A DNA stretch of 64,000 nucleotides from Pseudomonadota bacterium (GTDB lineage Bacteria > Pseudomonadota > Alphaproteobacteria > Acetobacterales > Acetobacteraceae), in the NCBI GenBank assembly GCA_021781835.1, contig JAJXWD010000005.1, forward strand, positions 57,896-121,895. The letters are read 5' to 3'. The translations under genes and the position numbers were made by a program. A model generated the notes under the pieces. That model made no database searches, was not told the origin of the DNA, and saw nothing but the letters and a program-made list of their open reading frames with translations. Positions 1 through 8,207 of this stretch are shown piece by piece; positions within the stretch are counted from its first letter, which is position 1, and each line of letters starts with the position of its first letter.

Positions 1-1360
1 CCAGCACCAAGATCCCGTCCAATAACAGCGAATGTCCGGGGGAGAGCCAGAGATCGCGCCGCGGCAGCCCCCCGCCCAGCGCCCCCGCTTGCAGCCTGAT
101 CGGCAGTTTCTCCCGGTTCCCGGCAATGAACCGGCCATCATAATGCTGTTCCCCGATCCATTTGATCCGCTGCCCCCCGCCAAACCGGGTCACCACCTCA
201 TCCCCGGCGCGCAGGCTCTCGATCAGCCGCTCGCCTGTTGGCGTCTCGATCCGCGTGCCGGCCAGATGGCACACCGCCGGGCTGAAATAATAAGCGCCGT
301 CGGCGGCCAAAAACTCATCGCCCGTGCCGCTGGTATAGAGGTTGTAAAGCTGCGTAGCCGTCACCTCGAACTTGACCTGGGCGGTGGTGTAGGTGCCGCC
401 CACCTCGGCATAGCCCCAGGGATTGTACAAAATATAATCGCCCGTGCTCTGATCGACGCCCAGAACCGCGAACATATGGCTCGACATCAGGCCATAAGAT
501 GTATTGGTGTTGGAGGCGAACATGACATCCAGCCCGTGCTGGGTGTCATAGAGAATCTGGTTATAAACCGCCCCCCCGGAGGCCAGCGCCGAGAGATTGT
601 CGAGCTGGTATTGCGTCGTCATCCGGCCGGTCATGGCCAGCATCATCTCATCCCAGCCGCCATTCGAGACCATGGTGTAATTATTGGCCACGGTCTGGCC
701 TTCGGTCATCGGAAAGGTCAGGCCCGCGGCCTCGGCCTCCACAAAAGCCTTCTCCAGCACACCAATCCAGATCGAGCCGTCGGTGGTATAGGCGCTCTCG
801 TAATATCCGCCGCCCGCCACATACATCAGGTCGGAATTGACCGTGACATAGACATACCCGGTGGGTGAGCAAAACCGCACCCCATAGGTGCCGTTGCTGT
901 TCTCCCAGAGCATGGAGGACAATGCCGAGGGGTTGACGGCATCGGTCTCCATGGCCGCGGCGACCAGCCAGCAATCGCCGTTATTATAGCCCTGATCGGC
1001 GGTCATGTAGGCGGTGGCAATGTCTGCCGGAAACAGCGAGGAGCCGGTCTGGCTCACCATCGCCGCGCCGGTCAGCGGCGTCGGGTCATTGGTGCCCAAA
1101 AACCACGTATTCACCAGCCCAGTGAGCTGCGCCTTGGTATCCCCCGCGGCGCCGCCGCTGGCCACCACCTCATCGAGAATCGAATAGACATAAGACACCG
1201 TGCCGTCATTGGCGGCCACGTCCTGCAACAAGGTCTGCAGGCTGGCCGCCTGGGCCGATGTGAGGCCCGAGCTACCAATCTGCCCATCCAACGTCTGGAG
1301 ATCGTTCAGAACCGTGGCGAATGAATAGGTGGTGGACGACAACTCCCAACCCCCGCGCAA
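1..1360 (-). CDS. Calpain-like (C2 family) cysteine protease fused to C-terminal Hint domain (Hint_2-like); 3' end beyond window
   Basis: Reverse-strand translation is open across the edge. Motifs read directly: ADQGYNNGDCWLVAAA (calpain Cys), SIWIGVLEKAFVE (calpain WxxLLEKAY-like), LMSSHMFAVLGV (His), YILYNPWG (Asn), then CHLAGTRIETPTGERLIESLRAGDEVVT...LPIRLQAGALGGGLPRRDLWLSPGHSLLLDGILVL (Hint_2). Start uncertain (TTG at 1342 or 1360; in-frame stop just upstream). Confidence 0.85.
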   Translation of the reverse strand, partial: MRGGWELSSTTYSFATVLNDLQTLDGQIGSSGLTSAQAASLQTLLQDVAANDGTVSYVYSILDEVVASGGAAGDTKAQLTGLVNTWFLGTNDPTPLTGAAMVSQTGSSLFPADIATAYMTADQGYNNGDCWLVAAAMETDAVNPSALSSMLWENSNGTYGVRFCSPTGYVYVTVNSDLMYVAGGGYYESAYTTDGSIWIGVLEKAFVEAEAAGLTFPMTEGQTVANNYTMVSNGGWDEMMLAMTGRMTTQYQLDNLSALASGGAVYNQILYDTQHGLDVMFASNTNTSYGLMSSHMFAVLGVDQSTGDYILYNPWGYAEVGGTYTTAQVKFEVTATQLYNLYTSGTGDEFLAADGAYYFSPAVCHLAGTRIETPTGERLIESLRAGDEVVTRFGGGQRIKWIGEQHYDGRFIAGNREKLPIRLQAGALGGGLPRRDLWLSPGHSLLLDGILVL

Positions 1361-1366
1361 AACAGG

Positions 1367-1398
1367 ACAACACTAAACCAAGACAACACTAAACCAAG
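1367..1398. repeat. Perfect 16-bp tandem duplication (acaacactaaaccaag x2)
   Basis: Direct reading; lies immediately upstream of the calpain-Hint ORF. Confidence 0.85.
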
Positions 1399-1529
1399 AC
1401 AAGGCACGGCAAAAAACGCCCCCGCCGCGCCCCAAAAGCTCCGGGCGCATTGTGGCCAGCTCACCTTAAGCTTGGCTTAAAAAAACCGCCCCCATATGAG
1501 CCAGCCAGGGCGCCCGCGCGTGCCGTTGC

Positions 1530-2762
1530 CTACACGGCTTTGCCGCCGGTTTCCAGCATGGCCGGGTCGGCCACCTCCACCAGCAGCGCCCGGTCAAACC
1601 CATTGAAGGCCGTGCGCAGGCTCGTGCCATAGGCGCCCACCTGGCCAATCTCGATCCAGTCGCCCTCCTTGGCATCGGCGGGCAGCATGAACGGCCCGTT
1701 CATGACATCGAGCGCATCGCAGGTCGGCCCAAAAAACCCGAACGCGGCATCGGGCGCCCCTATATCATTATGGCCGGGCCGGATCAGGCGGGTGGGAAAG
1801 CGGAAATTCAGCACCCCGGCATCGGCCAGCGCGCCATAAACCCCGTCATTGATATAAAGCATCCGGTCCTTGCGCAGCTGCACCTGCACCACCACCGAGC
1901 CGCCGCCGGCAACCAGCGCCCGGCCCGGCTCGGCCCACAGCTTCAAGCCCGGCATGTCAAGCTCGGCATAAGCCGCGTCGATCGCCTCCATGAACGCGCC
2001 AAGCGCCGGCGGGTCCATATCGGGGTAAGCCACCGGGAAGCCGCCGCCGACATCGAGCACCTCCACCCGCACACCCGCCGCCCGGATGACCGCGCCGCTC
2101 AGCCTGATGGCCTCCCGCCAGGCTTCCGGCTCAAGACATTGCGACCCCACATGAAAGGCCAGCCCCAGCCGCCCGGCACGCCCCCGCGCCAAGGCCAGCA
2201 GCCGGGCCGCCAGCTCCGGCGGCGCGCCAAATTTCTTCGAGAGATTGATCGCCGCCCCGGTCTCGGGCAGCCCAACGCGCACAAACAGCCCCGGGCGGGC
2301 ATCGGGCCCAAGCTCGGCCAGCAGCTTGTCCAGCTCCTCTTCCGAGTCCAGCACGAAATCGCGCACATGGTGCACATCCCAGGCCTCGCGGATGGCCACG
2401 CGGGACTTGACCGGGTGCATGAAATGGATTTCGGCGCCCGGAAACAGCCGGCGCACAAGCTGGACCTCGGAAATCGAGGCGCAATCGAAATGCCGGATCC
2501 CGCCCTCCCACAGCGCGCGCAGCACCGTCGGCTCGGGGTTGCATTTCACGGCATACAGCACCTCGCCCTTGAACCCATGGCGAAACGCCACGGCATTCGC
2601 CGCGATCACGCCCGGCCGGATGCAATGCATCGGCTCGGAGGGGCGCAGCGCCGCGACCATTTCATCGACACTGGGCAATCTCTGCTCATCGGGCCGCAGG
2701 CTTAAACGATGGACAAGCGGCTCCACGACCGCACGGGACTGAACAAGGCTCATATCGGACAC
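1530..2762 (-). CDS. Ornithine/lysine decarboxylase, PLP fold type III
   Basis: AVKCNPEPTVLRALWEGGIRHFDCAS, HVGSQ, DVGGGFP, EPGR, FFGPTCDALD motifs. Confidence 0.92.
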   Translation of the reverse strand: MSDMSLVQSRAVVEPLVHRLSLRPDEQRLPSVDEMVAALRPSEPMHCIRPGVIAANAVAFRHGFKGEVLYAVKCNPEPTVLRALWEGGIRHFDCASISEVQLVRRLFPGAEIHFMHPVKSRVAIREAWDVHHVRDFVLDSEEELDKLLAELGPDARPGLFVRVGLPETGAAINLSKKFGAPPELAARLLALARGRAGRLGLAFHVGSQCLEPEAWREAIRLSGAVIRAAGVRVEVLDVGGGFPVAYPDMDPPALGAFMEAIDAAYAELDMPGLKLWAEPGRALVAGGGSVVVQVQLRKDRMLYINDGVYGALADAGVLNFRFPTRLIRPGHNDIGAPDAAFGFFGPTCDALDVMNGPFMLPADAKEGDWIEIGQVGAYGTSLRTAFNGFDRALLVEVADPAMLETGGKAV

Positions 2763-2852
2763 ATCCTCAAACGCCCTTCACGCACCACGACCAGCGCGAA
2801 GGGGATAACAACAAGATCGCAAAAAGCACGCCATGGGCGCGCGGCCACGGGC

Positions 2853-2885
2853 TCAAGCTGAAATGAGGGTGTTCGTACTTCGCAT
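2853..2885 (-). other. Candidate leader uORF (MRSTNTLISA) in the ornithine decarboxylase 5' region
   Basis: ATG..TGA 10-codon ORF ~90 nt upstream of the decarboxylase start; no independent support. Confidence 0.25.
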
Positions 2886-3129
2886 GGTGATATTGCGTTC
2901 CAGCAACTCAAACGGCTCCCAACTGGTCGACCCCGTTGCCAAACCGGGAGGCCGAGAGACCGGGACGCGCTTCGCGGATACCCCCCCCAAGGGGGCGCCA
3001 CCCGGCTGACGCATCTGGTGCGTTCCATGTTCATCGCACACGCATCTTCATACGGTATCCTGTCCGGAAGTTGCTATGCAATCTCCGCATGGCGCGGCTG
3101 GCATAGCGCGGCCCGCGCCCCCTGGCGGT

Positions 3130-3172
3130 AAAACCACACAAAACCACATTTTTTGTGGCTTTGTGTGGTTTT
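3130..3172. terminator. Long AT-rich inverted repeat (19-nt arms, one mismatch)
   Basis: AAAACCACACAAAACCACA-ttttt-TGTGGCTTTGTGTGGTTTT. Confidence 0.7.
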
Positions 3173-3230
3173 TGATTGATTTTTCGCCGTCCCGCCGTCA
3201 TGCCTTACGCAACTTCCACAGGGGACGGGC

Positions 3231-5672
3231 ATGAGCGGCTTTCCAACACAGGCGCGCGCGGTGATCATTGGCGGCGGCATCATCGGCTGCTCGACCGCCT
3301 ATCATCTCTCCCGGCTCGGCTGGGAGGTGGTGCTGATCGAAAAAGGTCAGCTGACCTCCGGCTCCACATGGCACGCCGCCGGGCTGGTTGGGCAGTTGCG
3401 CACATCGGCCAATATCACCCAGCTGCTGGGGGAATCGGTAAAGCTTTATAAAACTCTTGAAGCCGAAACCGGCTTGGCCACCGGCTGGAAAATGAATGGC
3501 GGGCTGCGGCTGGCCTGTAACGAGGAACGCTGGATCGAGGTCAAGCGCCAAGCCACCACGGCGCGCTCATTTGGGCTGGACATGCACCTGCTCACCCCGT
3601 CGGAGGCGCAAAAATTATGGCCTTTGATGGATGTTTCGGATGTCATCGGCGCGGCCTTCCTGCCCACCGACGGTCAGGCCTCGCCGTCCGATATCACCCA
3701 GTCCCTGGCCAAGGGCGCGCGCATGGCGGGCGCGCGGATTTTTGAAAATACCGAGGTTACGGGCTTTGCCATCAAAAACCGCCGGGTCGAGGCGGTGCTC
3801 ACCGCCAGGGGCCGGATCGCCTGCGAAGTGGCGATCAATTGCGCGGGGCAATGGGCACGTGAACTTGGCGCGATGGCCGGGGTGAATGTGCCACTCGTAT
3901 CGGTTCAGCATCAATATCTCATCACCGAGCGGATTGCGGGTGTGACGCCGGATTTGCCGACGCTCCGCGACCCCGACCGGCTGACCTATTATAAAGAAGA
4001 GGTCGGCGGGCTGGTGATGGGCGGTTATGAGCATGACCCGATCCCCTGGGCGGAGCGGGGGTTTCCGAAACATTTTGAATTCCAGCTGCTCGATTCGAAT
4101 TTCGACCATTTCCACCCCTTGATGGAACAGGCCCTGGGGCGCGTGCCGGCGCTGGAAACCGCGGGAGTCAAGCAACTCATCAACGGCCCGGAATCCTTCA
4201 CCCCCGACGGCAATTTCATTTTGGGCGAAGCCCCGGAAGTGGCCGGTTTTTTTGTCGGCGCGGGGTTCAATGCGTTTGGCATCGCCTCGGGCGGCGGGGC
4301 GGGCAAGGTGCTGGCCGAATGGGTGGCGGGGGGCGAAGCGCCTTATGATCTGTGGCCGGTGGATATTCGGCGGTTTGGGCGCAACCACCATGATGTGAGC
4401 TGGGTGCGGGCACGTACGCTCGAAGCCTATGCACACCATTACTCGATCGCCTATCCCAATGAAGAGCTGGTCTCGGGCCGGCCGCTGCGGCGCTCGCCGC
4501 TTTATGAGCGGCTTCGGGGCCAGGGGGCGGTGTTTGGCGAAAAGCTTGGCTGGGAGCGGCCAAACTGGTTTGCCGCCGACGGCGAGGCCGCGCAAGATAT
4601 GTACACTTATAAACGCCCCACCTGGTTTGGGGCCGTGGCGCGCGAGCATAAGGCGGTGCGTGAGGCGGTGGGGGTGTTTGACCAGACCTCGTTCGCCAAA
4701 TTCCGGCTTTTGGGCCCGGAGGCCGCGCGGGCGCTCGACTGGATTTGCGCCAATGACGTGACGAAGATGCCGGGCAGCCTGACTTACACGCAGTTGCTGA
4801 ACAAGCGCGGCGGCATTGAGGCTGATTTGACGGTGGCGCGGCTGGCCGAGGATGAATTTTACATCGTCACCGGCACCGGCTTCGCGACGCATGATTTCGA
4901 CTGGATCTCGCGCAACATTCCGGCCGGGTATGATGCCAAACTTGTCGATGTCACCTCGCATAATGCCGTGCTGAGCCTGATGGGGCCGCGCGCGCGCGAT
5001 GTGCTGGCGAAGCTCACGGCGGATGATGTTTCCAACGCCGCCCTGCCGTTTGGTTCGGCGCGGGTGCTGAGCGTGGCGGGCGCGCCGGTGCTGGCCTTGC
5101 GCGTGACTTATGTGGGCGAGCTGGGGTGGGAATTGCATATTCCGGTCGAGTTCGCGCTCACGGTTTACGAAAAGCTCATGGCGGCGGGGGCGGAATTTGG
5201 CATTGTGAATGCCGGCTACCGGGCCATTGAGACATTGCGCCTGGAGAAGGGTTACCGGGCCTGGGGGGCGGATATCGGCCCTGATTATACGCCGCTCGAA
5301 GCGGGGCTGGGGTGGGCGGTGAAGCTGCGCAAGGACATTCCCTTTCTTGGCCGCGAGGCGCTGCTGACACAAAGGCAGGACGGGGTGAAGAAGTTGCTCG
5401 CCACCTTCACGGTCGATGACCCGGCGGTGATTTTGCTTGGCCGGGAGACGATTTATCGCAATGGCGAGCGGGTGGGGTGGCTGGCCTCGGGCGGGTTTGG
5501 GCATATGGTGCAAAAGCCCATTGGGCTTGGCTATGTGCGCGACAAGGCGGGGGTGAGCGCGGAATTTGTGGAAAGCGGGATTTATGAGCTGGAAGTGGCG
5601 GGCGCGCGCGTGCCGGCGAACGTGACGTTGGCACCGCTCCATGACCCCAAAATGGAACGCATCAAAGCCTGA
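3231..5672 (+). CDS. FAD-dependent oxidoreductase with GcvT-like C-terminus (dimethylglycine/sarcosine dehydrogenase family)
   Basis: N-terminal AVIIGGGIIGCSTAYHLSRLGW DAO fold; C-terminal GcvT/aminomethyltransferase motifs (YVGELGWELHIP, GYRAIETLRLEKGYRAWGADI). Confidence 0.93.
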   Translation: MSGFPTQARAVIIGGGIIGCSTAYHLSRLGWEVVLIEKGQLTSGSTWHAAGLVGQLRTSANITQLLGESVKLYKTLEAETGLATGWKMNGGLRLACNEERWIEVKRQATTARSFGLDMHLLTPSEAQKLWPLMDVSDVIGAAFLPTDGQASPSDITQSLAKGARMAGARIFENTEVTGFAIKNRRVEAVLTARGRIACEVAINCAGQWARELGAMAGVNVPLVSVQHQYLITERIAGVTPDLPTLRDPDRLTYYKEEVGGLVMGGYEHDPIPWAERGFPKHFEFQLLDSNFDHFHPLMEQALGRVPALETAGVKQLINGPESFTPDGNFILGEAPEVAGFFVGAGFNAFGIASGGGAGKVLAEWVAGGEAPYDLWPVDIRRFGRNHHDVSWVRARTLEAYAHHYSIAYPNEELVSGRPLRRSPLYERLRGQGAVFGEKLGWERPNWFAADGEAAQDMYTYKRPTWFGAVAREHKAVREAVGVFDQTSFAKFRLLGPEAARALDWICANDVTKMPGSLTYTQLLNKRGGIEADLTVARLAEDEFYIVTGTGFATHDFDWISRNIPAGYDAKLVDVTSHNAVLSLMGPRARDVLAKLTADDVSNAALPFGSARVLSVAGAPVLALRVTYVGELGWELHIPVEFALTVYEKLMAAGAEFGIVNAGYRAIETLRLEKGYRAWGADIGPDYTPLEAGLGWAVKLRKDIPFLGREALLTQRQDGVKKLLATFTVDDPAVILLGRETIYRNGERVGWLASGGFGHMVQKPIGLGYVRDKAGVSAEFVESGIYELEVAGARVPANVTLAPLHDPKMERIKA

Positions 5673-5729
5673 CGCCCGTTGCCCTTGCGGCACGTGGGGG
5701 CCGCGCCCTCAAGCGCAAAAGTTTTTGGT

Positions 5730-5751
5730 GCCGCTTTTTTCAAAAAGCGGC
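5730..5751. terminator. Bidirectional intrinsic terminator between convergent genes
   Basis: GCCGCTTTTT-tc-AAAAAGCGGC. Confidence 0.8.
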
Positions 5752-5781
5752 CTCTTTATCTTACGCCTTGCCAGCTTCCCC

Positions 5782-6543
5782 TCACCCGCCGCCGAACAGC
5801 AGCTGGGTGTTGGCCTCGGCGCAGAGGGTCACGAATTCGCGCGCTGGCGGGGCGTTGGTGATGAGCAGGTCGGCCTCGTGCAGGGGGCAGACGCGCACGG
5901 GAGCCTCGCGGCCGAATTTTGAGGCGTCGGCGACGAACCAGGCTTCCTCGGCGCGGGCCATGGCGGCGCGGGCGAATTCGGCTTCGTGCATGTGAAAATC
6001 GACGAAATCGCCCCGCCAGTTGATGCCGGCGGTGGAGAGGATGGCGGCTTTGACATCGAACTGGCGCATGAACTTGATCACAGGCGGGCCAAAGGCCGCC
6101 GCGTCGTCGCCCGCCAGCTCGCCGCCCGCCATGAACACGCGGTTATTGGCATGACCCGCCAGACGGCTGGCGATTTGGGCGGAATTGGTGACCACCACCA
6201 GTTTCGCGCGGGCGCGCAGGGCATCGGCCACATAGGTGGTGGTGGTGCCGTTATCGAGAATCAGGGCATCGCCATCTTTCACCAACCCCAGAACCAGGGC
6301 CGCGACATCGCGTTTGGGCAGGGCGTTATGGGCCAGGCGGCGCTGGAAGGGTGGCTCGTCCTCGGTGGGGGGCAGCATGAGGCCGCCGTGGAAATGCACC
6401 AGCTCTCCGGTCGCCAGCAAGGGTTTGACGGTGCGGCGGATGGTCTCGGTGGTGACGCCGAGGCGGGCCGCCAGATCGGTGATGGCGCAGGAGCCGAGAA
6501 GGCGAAGCTCGGTCAGGATCTGACCTTGGCGTTTGAGTGACAT
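5782..6543 (-). CDS. DeoR/GlpR family transcriptional regulator
   Basis: MSLKRQGQILTELRLLGSCAITDLAARLGVTTETIRRTVKPL..HGG..LILDNGTTTTYVADAL. Confidence 0.92.
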   Translation of the reverse strand: MSLKRQGQILTELRLLGSCAITDLAARLGVTTETIRRTVKPLLATGELVHFHGGLMLPPTEDEPPFQRRLAHNALPKRDVAALVLGLVKDGDALILDNGTTTTYVADALRARAKLVVVTNSAQIASRLAGHANNRVFMAGGELAGDDAAAFGPPVIKFMRQFDVKAAILSTAGINWRGDFVDFHMHEAEFARAAMARAEEAWFVADASKFGREAPVRVCPLHEADLLITNAPPAREFVTLCAEANTQLLFGGG

Positions 6544-6544
6544 T

Positions 6545-8041
6545 TCAGCCCGCGAATGGCTTGGCGGCCAGAAAATCCTGCCAGCGTTTGAGAAGCGGCC
6601 GGTCGGCGGCCAGCGCCGCGTGGGCGCACCAGCCGGTGACGATGCCCGCCGCGCGGGCGGCCGGGAGGGAAGATTGACCGAGGCGGGCCAGCAGGGTTTG
6701 GGCGGTGGCGAGGTCGTTGAGGGTGCCCAGCTCTTCCTGCAGGGCCGCGGCGGCCTCGGCATAGGCGCGCACGCGCGATTTTGGCTCGTAGAGCCCGCCG
6801 AACAGGTCGGTGGCGTAGCGGAGTTTTTTCAGCTCGATGCGCAGGAGGTGCCGCGCGGCGGCGGGTAGATGGCGCAGATGCTTGCCGCGCTTGCGCACCT
6901 TGCGGTGCAGGCGGGTGAGCTGAAGGGTGGCGAAGCCGGTGGCCGGGGCGGCCAGGCTTGGCAGGGATTCAGGGGGGAGCGCGCCGCGCCAGCCGCGGCG
7001 GGCGAGAAACTCCTCGAGCGCCAGCACGAACAAAGTGGGGCCTTGGGAGGTGAGCAGCGCCTCGACCGCCTGATAGCCTTGCGCCCGCTGCTCGGCGCAT
7101 TGGGCGTAAAGCTCGGCAAAGCCTGGCTCGGCGCCAAATATCTGCCCGGGACCGGATTTGAGCAGGGCGGTGAACACATCCCAGTTACGGGCCTCGCCCA
7201 TGGTGGCGGCGATGTGTTTGGCCTCGGCCCGGAAGCCCGCGAACTCGGGCGCGGGCAGATGGCGGGCAAACAGGCCGAGCACCGAGCGCAGGCGGCGCAT
7301 GGCGACGCGCATCTGGTGGATGGCGTTGACGGCATCGCCCGTGAAGAAAGCCTGCCAGTTGGCGGTGAACTGGGTGAGGCAGGCGCGGAGCAGCAGGATG
7401 ACGGCATCGTCGAGCGAGGGATGGCCGGACAGGCCGGGGCCGGCGCGCATGACGGGGGGCGGGGCATCGGTGACCAGGCGGGTGCCGCGGGCGGGCAAGG
7501 GCTCGGGGTCGAGGCGGAGATCATGTTCGGCGGCCAGGGCCAGGGCGGTTTTGGCGGCCAGGGCTTCCGGCCCCTCGACCACCAGGGCGGAGACCGGCAG
7601 CTTGGCGGTTTCGGTGGCGAGGGTGCCGGTTTCGAGCGTGACCGAGACGCCCACCTGGCCGGCCGTGACGCGCTTGAGCTCGGCGGTGAACTGGGGCTCC
7701 AGGGGGGTTTCGGCGATGAGGGCGCCGAGGCTCTCGGCCCATTCGGGGCCCAAGGCGGCCGGTAGGGGCACGGCGCTTGGGGCGGGCACCTCGAGCAGGG
7801 CCGTGGGGGTTTGCAGGCGCAGACGCCAGCCCCGCCCGCGCCGGACGATGGAGAGGCGCAGACCGGCCCGGCCCAAGGCGCGCTCTGGCGTGTCGAACCA
7901 GGTCTCGACGCGTTTTTGGCCACGGGCGGCCAGCTGGGCGGCCAAGGGCTTTTGCGCGGCCCGGGGAACCGCGAGGCGCAGCAGCACCTGGGGCGATGAG
8001 GCAGGCGCGGGATCTGGGGGCGCGGGGGCTGGCTCTGTCAC
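6545..8041 (-). CDS. CYTH and CHAD domain-containing protein
   Basis: N-terminal CYTH (KRVETWFDTPERALGRAGLRLSIVRRGRGWRLRLQ), C-terminal CHAD (AVNAIHQMRVAMRRLRSVLGLF; LRIELKKLRYATDLF). Confidence 0.9.
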   Translation of the reverse strand: MTEPAPAPPDPAPASSPQVLLRLAVPRAAQKPLAAQLAARGQKRVETWFDTPERALGRAGLRLSIVRRGRGWRLRLQTPTALLEVPAPSAVPLPAALGPEWAESLGALIAETPLEPQFTAELKRVTAGQVGVSVTLETGTLATETAKLPVSALVVEGPEALAAKTALALAAEHDLRLDPEPLPARGTRLVTDAPPPVMRAGPGLSGHPSLDDAVILLLRACLTQFTANWQAFFTGDAVNAIHQMRVAMRRLRSVLGLFARHLPAPEFAGFRAEAKHIAATMGEARNWDVFTALLKSGPGQIFGAEPGFAELYAQCAEQRAQGYQAVEALLTSQGPTLFVLALEEFLARRGWRGALPPESLPSLAAPATGFATLQLTRLHRKVRKRGKHLRHLPAAARHLLRIELKKLRYATDLFGGLYEPKSRVRAYAEAAAALQEELGTLNDLATAQTLLARLGQSSLPAARAAGIVTGWCAHAALAADRPLLKRWQDFLAAKPFAG

Positions 8042-8089
8042 CCCCCCATCATAACGCTGTATCGCCCGGGTTTGAAGGGCTTGGCGGCG

Positions 8090-8194
8090 CTAGAGCGGGA
8101 TGCGTTATGACGCACCCGCTCTAGTCATATTTTGACGATCAATTTCATTGGTTTAGCTTACGTCTGTCGACTCAATCTAAACCAATATTGATCT
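8090..8194 (+). repeat. 105-bp dispersed intergenic repeat, copy 1
   Basis: CTAGAGCGGGATGCGTTATGACGCACCCGCTCTAG hairpin plus second inverted repeat GATCAATttcATTGGTTTA...TAAACCAATATTGATC; near identical to 17745-17849 (inverted) and 23165-23269. Confidence 0.95.
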
Positions 8195-8207
8195 CGTTTT
8201 GGCGCGT

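Noticed and set aside
32-868. 278-aa + strand ORF at left edge
   Set aside because: Antisense to the calpain-Hint frame, which has clear domain motifs.
2750-3034. 94-aa minus ORF upstream of ornithine decarboxylase
   Set aside because: No family signal, overlaps the likely leader; better explained as non-coding leader RNA.
3615-5693. 692-aa minus-strand ORF opposite the DMGDH-like gene
   Set aside because: Antisense shadow of a strongly supported + strand gene; composition (R/H/P-rich, no family motifs) typical of high-GC spurious frames.
8090-8194. Interpretation of the 105-bp repeat as a MITE of the IS630 element at the right edge
   Set aside because: The repeat ends do not resemble the visible IS630 left end and show no overall terminal inverted repeat; no evidence linking them in this window.
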